DNA of 64,000 nt, from assembly GCF_000429085.1 (NCBI RefSeq), contig NZ_AUBE01000003.1, positions 124,001 through 188,000 of the forward strand. Reading direction: 5' to 3'. Position 1 is the stretch's first letter. Every line of letters starts with the position of its first letter. Origin of the DNA: Streptomyces flavidovirens DSM 40150. Lineage in GTDB: Bacteria > Actinomycetota > Actinomycetes > Streptomycetales > Streptomycetaceae. Positions 59,536 through 64,000 of the stretch are shown in pieces. Both the position numbers and the translations under genes were made by a program. The notes under the pieces are model-generated. The model was not told the origin of the DNA. It was given only the letters and a program-made list of their open reading frames with translations, and searched no databases.

Positions 59536-62500
59536 GTGCGCTACCGCATCCTCGGACCCACGCAAGCACTCCGCGACGACGGCACGCCGATCGCCGTCGG
59601 CGGGGCACGGCTGCGTGCCGTGCTGACGGTGCTGGCGCTGCGACCGGGGCGTACGGTCACGGTCGGCGCCCTCACCGACGAGGTGTGGAACGGCGAGCCG
59701 CCCGCCGACGCCACAGGCGCGCTCCAGGCCCTGGTCGGCCGCCTGCGCCGGGCCCTGGGCCACGCCGCGATCGCCTCCGCGGACGGCGGCTACCGGCTGT
59801 GCGCCGACCCGGACGACGTGGACCTGTACCGCTTCGAGCGACTGGCGGGGGAGGGCGCGCGGGCCCTGAACGACGGCGATCCGGGCAAGTCGGCGGAACT
59901 GCTGGAGGAGGCGCTGGGCCTGTGGCACGGGCCGGTCCTGGCCGGCCTCCCGGACCGTACGGCTCAAGCGGCCCGCTGGGAGACCCGCCGCCTCGCTGCC
60001 CGCCACACCCGCCTGGCCGCCCTCCTGGCCCTGGGCCGGGCGGAGGAGACCCTGCCGGAGCTCGCCGCCCTCTGCGGCGACCACCCGCTCGACGAACACC
60101 TCCAGTCGCTGCGCCTGCGCGCCCTGCGCGACACGGGCCGTACGGCGCAGGCGTTGGCGGCGTACGAAGAAATCCGCCGCGACCTGGCGTCCCGCCTGGG
60201 CACGGACCCGTCCCCCCAACTCCGCGCCCTCCACACCGAACTGATCACCCTGCCCAACACCTCCGCTCCCGCCCCATGGCACACCCCCACCCCGGCCTCA
60301 CCTGCGACGCTGCCGGGTGGGGACGTGCCGGGGCGCTCCCCGCAGGGCGTTGAACGCAACCCCCGCGAACGAACCAATGCAGTACCCGAACGTTCGACGC
60401 CCGAGGAGACGCCCCGGCGCGGCACCGCCCCCAACGCCCCCGCACCCGCACCCCCGGCTTCACCTGCGACGCTGCCGGGTGGGGACGTGTCGGGGCGAAC
60501 CACCGCCCCCAACGCCCCCGCAACCGCACCCCCGGCGCCCGAAAAGCCCCTGCCGCACGGAAACCTGCGGGCCCGCTTGACCTCCTTCGTCGGGCGTGAG
60601 GCCGACATCGCCGCCATCACCGCCGACCTCGGGCGGTCCCGTCTAGTCACCCTGCTCGGCCCGGGCGGCTCCGGGAAGACGCGGCTGTCGCAGGAGGCCG
60701 CCGAGGCGGCCAACGGCGCCTGGCAGGAGGGCGTCTGGCTCGCCGAGCTCGCCCCCGTCGACGACCCCGACACCGTTCCCGAAGCCGTACTCGTCGCGCT
60801 GGGTGCCCGCGAGACCGTGCTGCGCGGCGCCGGCGCCGAGGAACTGCGCGCCGCGGACCGGCACGGCGACGACCCGCTCCTGCGCCTCGTCGAGCACTGC
60901 GCCCGCCGCCGGATGCTGATCCTGCTGGACAACTGCGAGCACGTCATCGACGCCGCCGCCCGCCTCACCGAGGAACTCCTGGCCCGCTGCCCCGGCGTGA
61001 CCGTACTCGCCACCAGCCGCGAACCGCTCGGCGTCCCCGGCGAGACCGTCCGCCCCGTGGAACCGCTGCCCGCCCCCATGGCGCTGCGCCTCCTGGCCGA
61101 ACGCGGCGCCGCCGCGAAACCCGGCTTCCGTATCGACGACGACCCGGCCGCCGCCGCCGAGATCTGCCGGCGCCTCGACGGCCTGCCCCTCGCCATCGAA
61201 CTGGCCGCCGCCCGGCTCCGGATGCTCACCCCGCGCCAGATCGCGGACCGCCTCGACGACCGGTTCCGGCTCCTGACCGGCGGCAGCCGCACCGTACTGC
61301 CGAGACAGCAGACGCTGCGCGCGGTCGTCGACTGGTCGTGGGACCTGCTGGACGAGGCGGAGCGGGCGGCCCTGCGCGCCCTGTCCGTCTTCGCGGGCGG
61401 CTGCGACCTGGCCGCCGCGGAAGCGGTGTGCGGCCCCGACGCACTGGACCTGCTCGGCTCGCTCATCGACAAGTCACTGGTAGTGGCGGCCCCTTCGGGC
61501 AACAAAACGGCCCCTTCGGGCAACGGAACGGCCCCTTCGGGCAACCGCACCATGCGCTACCGCCTCCTGGAGACCGTCGCGGAGTACGCCGCCGAACGCC
61601 TCGACGAGGCAGGCGACCGCCCCACCGCCGAGCGCCGCCACCTCGTCCACTTCCGCGAGCTCGTCCGCCGCGCCGAACCCCTGCTGCGCGGCCGCGAACA
61701 GCTCGCCTGCTTCAGCCTCCTGGAGGCCGAGTACGAGAACCTGCGCACCGCCCTGCGCCGCGCCGTCGCCGCCCGCGACGAGCACGAGGCACTCTGCCTC
61801 GTCCACTCGCTCGCCTGGTACTGGACGATCCGGGGCCTGCGCGGCGACGCCCGCCACTGGTCCCGAGCCGCCGCCGAACTCGGCCCCGACCCCTTCGCCG
61901 AGCCGGCCCCACCCGCTCCCGCCCTGCACGAGCGGTGTACGGACACTCCGCCGCCCATGGCGCCGGAACTGCTGCTGGAGGCCAGGCGAGGGGCGTGGCT
62001 CATCCACCTGGCGAGCATGAACCACGAGCTCGACGTGTGGACCGGCGACGAGGCGACGGCATGGCTGCGCCGCATAGTCGACGTCTACCGGCCCGGCCTG
62101 CCGCAGACCTGCCGCATGCCGGGCAACCTCTGGGTCTACGCGGTCATGCTCACCGGCAGCTCCGGGCAGCTGCAGGAGGTCGTCAACCGAACCGTCGACG
62201 CCTGCCGGGAGTACGGCTACACCTGGGAGCTCGCCATGGCCCTCCAGGTGCGGGCCAACATCCTCGCCAACCGGAGCGACTGGGGCGGCGATGCCGGCCG
62301 CGACGCCGACGAGAGCCTGGAGATCTTCACCCGGCTCGGTGACGCCTGGGGCAGGGCCGAGGCCCTGGCCGCCCGCGCCGAGGCGCGCGAGCGCACAGGT
62401 CAATTCGCGCTGGCCGCCGAGGACTTCCGCGCTGCGATCGGCCAAGCGGACCTGCTCGGCGCCCAGACCCAGGTGGCGTTGCTGCGGGCACGGCTCGCCG

Positions 62501-63102
62501 GCGTACTGCTGGAGACCGGGGACGGTGAGGAGGCCGAGGCGATGCTGCGCGCGATCCTGGCCGAGGTCGAACAGCACGGTCACGAGTCGGAGCCCGCAGC
62601 CCGCATGTTCCTGTCGATGCGGCTCGGCCGCACAGGGCGTACGGACGAGGGGCGAGAGCAACTGGAGCTGATGCGCGAGTCCTTCAACCGCTCCAACCTC
62701 GCGCTTTTCGCAGGCTTCGTGCTCGGCCTCCTCGCCTGGATGGACAACCTGGACGGCCGGTACGAGGAGGCCCTCGGGCACGCCCGCGAGGCGTTGGAGA
62801 GTTCACGCGAGCCGCTGTCCCGCATCGTCGCCCCGCAGATGCCCGCGATCCACCTGATGACGGTGGCCGGTGCCCTGGCAGGGCTGGGCGGCCCCGGCCG
62901 TGCCCGCGACGCGGCGCGGCTGCTCGGCGCGTACGAGGCGCTGCTCCCGTCCGGCCACTTTTTGGCGACCCAGGAGCGCGAGGCGAGTGCGGCCGCCGAG
63001 GTGGCGGCCCGCGCCGCGCTGGGCGACGCCGCGTACGAGACGGCGTACGCCGAGGGCGGCGGCCTCACCCTGGATGAGGCCGCCGCCCTCGCCCGCCGAT
63101 GA
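59536..63102 (+). CDS. AfsR/SARP-family regulator with NB-ARC and TPR domains
   Basis: 1188 residues. Winged-helix DNA-binding domain (about 1-90) and BTAD (90-235): MRYRILGPTQALRDDG, LRAVLTVLALRPGRTVTVGALTDEVW, DLYRFERLAGEGARAL, LDEHLQSLRLRALRDTGRTAQALAAYEEIRRDL. Pro/Ala linker 240-345 containing duplicated segments. NB-ARC ATPase from about 347: P-loop LLGPGGSGKTRL, Walker B MLILLDNCEHV. C-terminal half has TPR-like helices (AEALAARAEARERTGQFALAAEDFRAAI). Activates secondary-metabolite genes; target unknown, as no biosynthetic cluster is visible next to it. GTG start. Confidence 0.93.
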   Translation: MRYRILGPTQALRDDGTPIAVGGARLRAVLTVLALRPGRTVTVGALTDEVWNGEPPADATGALQALVGRLRRALGHAAIASADGGYRLCADPDDVDLYRFERLAGEGARALNDGDPGKSAELLEEALGLWHGPVLAGLPDRTAQAARWETRRLAARHTRLAALLALGRAEETLPELAALCGDHPLDEHLQSLRLRALRDTGRTAQALAAYEEIRRDLASRLGTDPSPQLRALHTELITLPNTSAPAPWHTPTPASPATLPGGDVPGRSPQGVERNPRERTNAVPERSTPEETPRRGTAPNAPAPAPPASPATLPGGDVSGRTTAPNAPATAPPAPEKPLPHGNLRARLTSFVGREADIAAITADLGRSRLVTLLGPGGSGKTRLSQEAAEAANGAWQEGVWLAELAPVDDPDTVPEAVLVALGARETVLRGAGAEELRAADRHGDDPLLRLVEHCARRRMLILLDNCEHVIDAAARLTEELLARCPGVTVLATSREPLGVPGETVRPVEPLPAPMALRLLAERGAAAKPGFRIDDDPAAAAEICRRLDGLPLAIELAAARLRMLTPRQIADRLDDRFRLLTGGSRTVLPRQQTLRAVVDWSWDLLDEAERAALRALSVFAGGCDLAAAEAVCGPDALDLLGSLIDKSLVVAAPSGNKTAPSGNGTAPSGNRTMRYRLLETVAEYAAERLDEAGDRPTAERRHLVHFRELVRRAEPLLRGREQLACFSLLEAEYENLRTALRRAVAARDEHEALCLVHSLAWYWTIRGLRGDARHWSRAAAELGPDPFAEPAPPAPALHERCTDTPPPMAPELLLEARRGAWLIHLASMNHELDVWTGDEATAWLRRIVDVYRPGLPQTCRMPGNLWVYAVMLTGSSGQLQEVVNRTVDACREYGYTWELAMALQVRANILANRSDWGGDAGRDADESLEIFTRLGDAWGRAEALAARAEARERTGQFALAAEDFRAAIGQADLLGAQTQVALLRARLAGVLLETGDGEEAEAMLRAILAEVEQHGHESEPAARMFLSMRLGRTGRTDEGREQLELMRESFNRSNLALFAGFVLGLLAWMDNLDGRYEEALGHAREALESSREPLSRIVAPQMPAIHLMTVAGALAGLGGPGRARDAARLLGAYEALLPSGHFLATQEREASAAAEVAARAALGDAAYETAYAEGGGLTLDEAAALARR
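60298..60540 (+). repeat. Internal DNA repeats in the AfsR-like linker
   Basis: A block beginning CACCGCCCCCAACGCCCCC occurs at 60423 and 60501 (78-bp period, 26 codons). A block beginning TCACCTGCGACGCTGCC occurs at 60298 and 60460. The protein reads PASPATLPGGDV twice and TAPNAPA twice. In frame, so length can vary without breaking the protein. Confidence 0.85.
61488..61550 (+). repeat. 21-bp triplicate inside the AfsR-like gene
   Basis: GGCCCCTTCGGGCAAC followed by a variable NNNAC occurs three times at 61488, 61509 and 61530, encoding APSGNKT, APSGNGT and APSGNRT. Each unit contains the small hairpin GCCC-CTTC-GGGC. It lies between the ATPase winged helix and the first TPR-like helices, a surface loop. 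Confidence 0.88.
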
Positions 63103-63140
63103 CGAGCCCGGCGCACCTGAGAAACGCCAGCAAGCACTGA

Positions 63141-63170
63141 CAACGTAACCCAACCTAACCTAACGTAACG
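63141..63170. repeat. Pentamer repeat (YAACS)6 between convergent genes
   Basis: CAACG-TAACC-CAACC-TAACC-TAACG-TAACG, six pentamers exactly filling the space up to the stop codon of the minus-strand permease. Unusually AT-rich for this genome. Part of it resembles an iron box (TTAGGTTAGG on the minus strand), but the 3' location argues against an operator. Confidence 0.75.
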
Positions 63171-64000
63171 TCAGGTTTTCTTACGGAACTTCGAGATCGC
63201 CAACGGCGCCGTCACCAGCGTGATGGCCGCCGCCCACGCCAGCACCATCCACACATCGCGCGCGACGGGCCCGCCGATGAACAGTCCGCGCGCCGCGTCG
63301 GCGAGGCTCGACAGGGGGTTGTAGTCGGTGAAGGTCCGCAGCCAGCCCGGCATCGTCGAGGGCGGGGTGAAGATCGAGGACCCGAACTGCAACGGCATCA
63401 GCACGAGCATCGCCATCCCCTGCACGGCCTGCGCCGTCTTCACCGACAGCCCGATCAGGATGAAGATCCACATCAGCGATGCGCCGAAGAGCAGCGAGAG
63501 CCCGACGGCCCCCAGCACGTGCAGCGGCGACGTGTCGACCGACATCCCCAGGACGAAGCCCACCGCCAGCAGGATCGCGAAGGCGACCATCATCCGGCCG
63601 ACCTCGACGACGATCTTCGCTATGAGGACGGAGGACCGGGCGATCGGCATCGTACGGAACCGGTCCATGACCCCCTTCTGGAAGTCCTCGTTGATGCCGG
63701 TGCCGACGGCCATGGAGACGTTCAGTCCCATCATCGCCATCAGACCGGGGACCAGATAGCTGACGTACTCGTCCTGCTTGCCGTTGCCCGCGACCGCGCC
63801 GCCGAAGACGAAGACGAAGAGCAGGGTGAAGACGATCGGCATCAGCAGGACGTCGAACATCGACTGCGGATCCTGCTTGATCTGGAGGGTGTTGCGGCGG
63901 GCGAGCGCGCCGATGTGCCGCAGATTGGCCCGCAGCCCGATCCGGCCCTCGCCGCCGTGGGCCTTCACGGGCGCCGGCGCCGGTGTCTGTCCCGTGGCCG
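63171..64000 (-). CDS. ABC-2 type transporter permease (DrrB-like), start uncertain or outside
   Basis: At least 265 residues if GTG 63968 is the start. The frame stays open to the window edge (reading ATGQTPAPAP before that GTG), so the true start may lie to the right. Six helices, including MFDVLLMPIVFTLLFVFVFGG and VLGAVGLSLLFGASLMWIFILIGL; the ABC-2 signature NEDFQKGVMDRFRTMPIARSSVLIAK and TPPSTMPGWLRTFTDYNPLSSLADAARGLFIGG place it with DrrB-type drug exporters. An ATPase gene (DrrA-like) is expected next to it, outside the window. Confidence 0.92.
   Translation of the reverse strand, partial: ATGQTPAPAPVKAHGGEGRIGLRANLRHIGALARRNTLQIKQDPQSMFDVLLMPIVFTLLFVFVFGGAVAGNGKQDEYVSYLVPGLMAMMGLNVSMAVGTGINEDFQKGVMDRFRTMPIARSSVLIAKIVVEVGRMMVAFAILLAVGFVLGMSVDTSPLHVLGAVGLSLLFGASLMWIFILIGLSVKTAQAVQGMAMLVLMPLQFGSSIFTPPSTMPGWLRTFTDYNPLSSLADAARGLFIGGPVARDVWMVLAWAAAITLVTAPLAISKFRKKT

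Noticed and set aside
63141..63170. Pentamer tract as an iron box
   Set aside because: It contains TTAGGTTAGG on the minus strand but lies between two 3' ends, not in a promoter.
1..64000. tRNA or rRNA genes
   Set aside because: I looked for CCA-adjacent cloverleaf patterns and GGTTCGAATCC-type T-loops and found none I could support; a tRNAscan run would be decisive.

Overview
The window is high-GC actinobacterial DNA that reads as Streptomyces. It carries a complete ram/amf (SapB/AmfS-type) aerial-morphogenesis lanthipeptide cluster, a type A RNase P RNA, coenzyme F420 enzymes, an AfsR-type giant regulator, a BldB/Scr-type HTH plus DUF397 pair, and frequent GTG/TTG starts with overlapping stops. 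No tRNA, rRNA, CRISPR array or complete insertion sequence was found.

Layout. 1-1628: end of an aldehyde dehydrogenase gene coupled to a 3Fe-4S ferredoxin. 1629-8755: ramC-ramS-ramA-ramB with convergent ramR. 8988-13104: a KstR-like TetR repressor divergent from a glycosyltransferase-methyltransferase-toroid protein operon. 13120-14195: small membrane protein and a VapBC pair. 14223-17323: F420 monooxygenase-like gene, then a cytochrome P450 closely resembling mycobacterial CYP121 overlapping a cyclodipeptide synthase, i.e. a mycocyclosin-type pathway. 17565-21888: envelope and signalling genes. 22191-28819: steroid/acyl-CoA side-chain genes (thiolase, MaoC hydratase, alcohol dehydrogenase, SDR), interrupted by an MBL hydrolase, a TetR and an orphan response regulator. 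29227-37808: a housekeeping-like block (Nif3, zinc-ribbon protein, RNase H/phosphatase fusion, KDPG aldolase, YaaA, RNB ribonuclease). 37805-39116: MerR gene and rnpB. 39148-63102: mixed metabolism and regulation (two PhzF proteins, PhoD, MFS pump, Rsm22, DDAH, heme oxygenase, Map, F420 reductase, site-2 protease, AfsR-like regulator). The right edge cuts an ABC-2 permease.

How it works together. Three exact matches to the KstR operator TnnAACnnGTTnnA lie at 9768, 22140 and 25773. They tie the kstR gene, the glycosyltransferase operon, the thiolase and the MaoC-ADH-SDR operon into one apparent regulon. A second palindrome, CTGACG-N3-CGTCAG, links the MaoC operon to the F420 monooxygenase-like gene. 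The ram cluster is self-contained: synthetase, 39-residue precursor with two Ser-x2-Ser-x3-Cys motifs, two exporter half-genes and its regulator.

The most unusual structure is in the gene-free stretch 33563-34036. Two inverted 86-bp elements there have identical ends but unrelated inserts of exactly 41 bp. The CDPS-CYP121 pair is the most interesting enzyme system. All calls rest on reading the sequence and recalled family knowledge; no database search was run.
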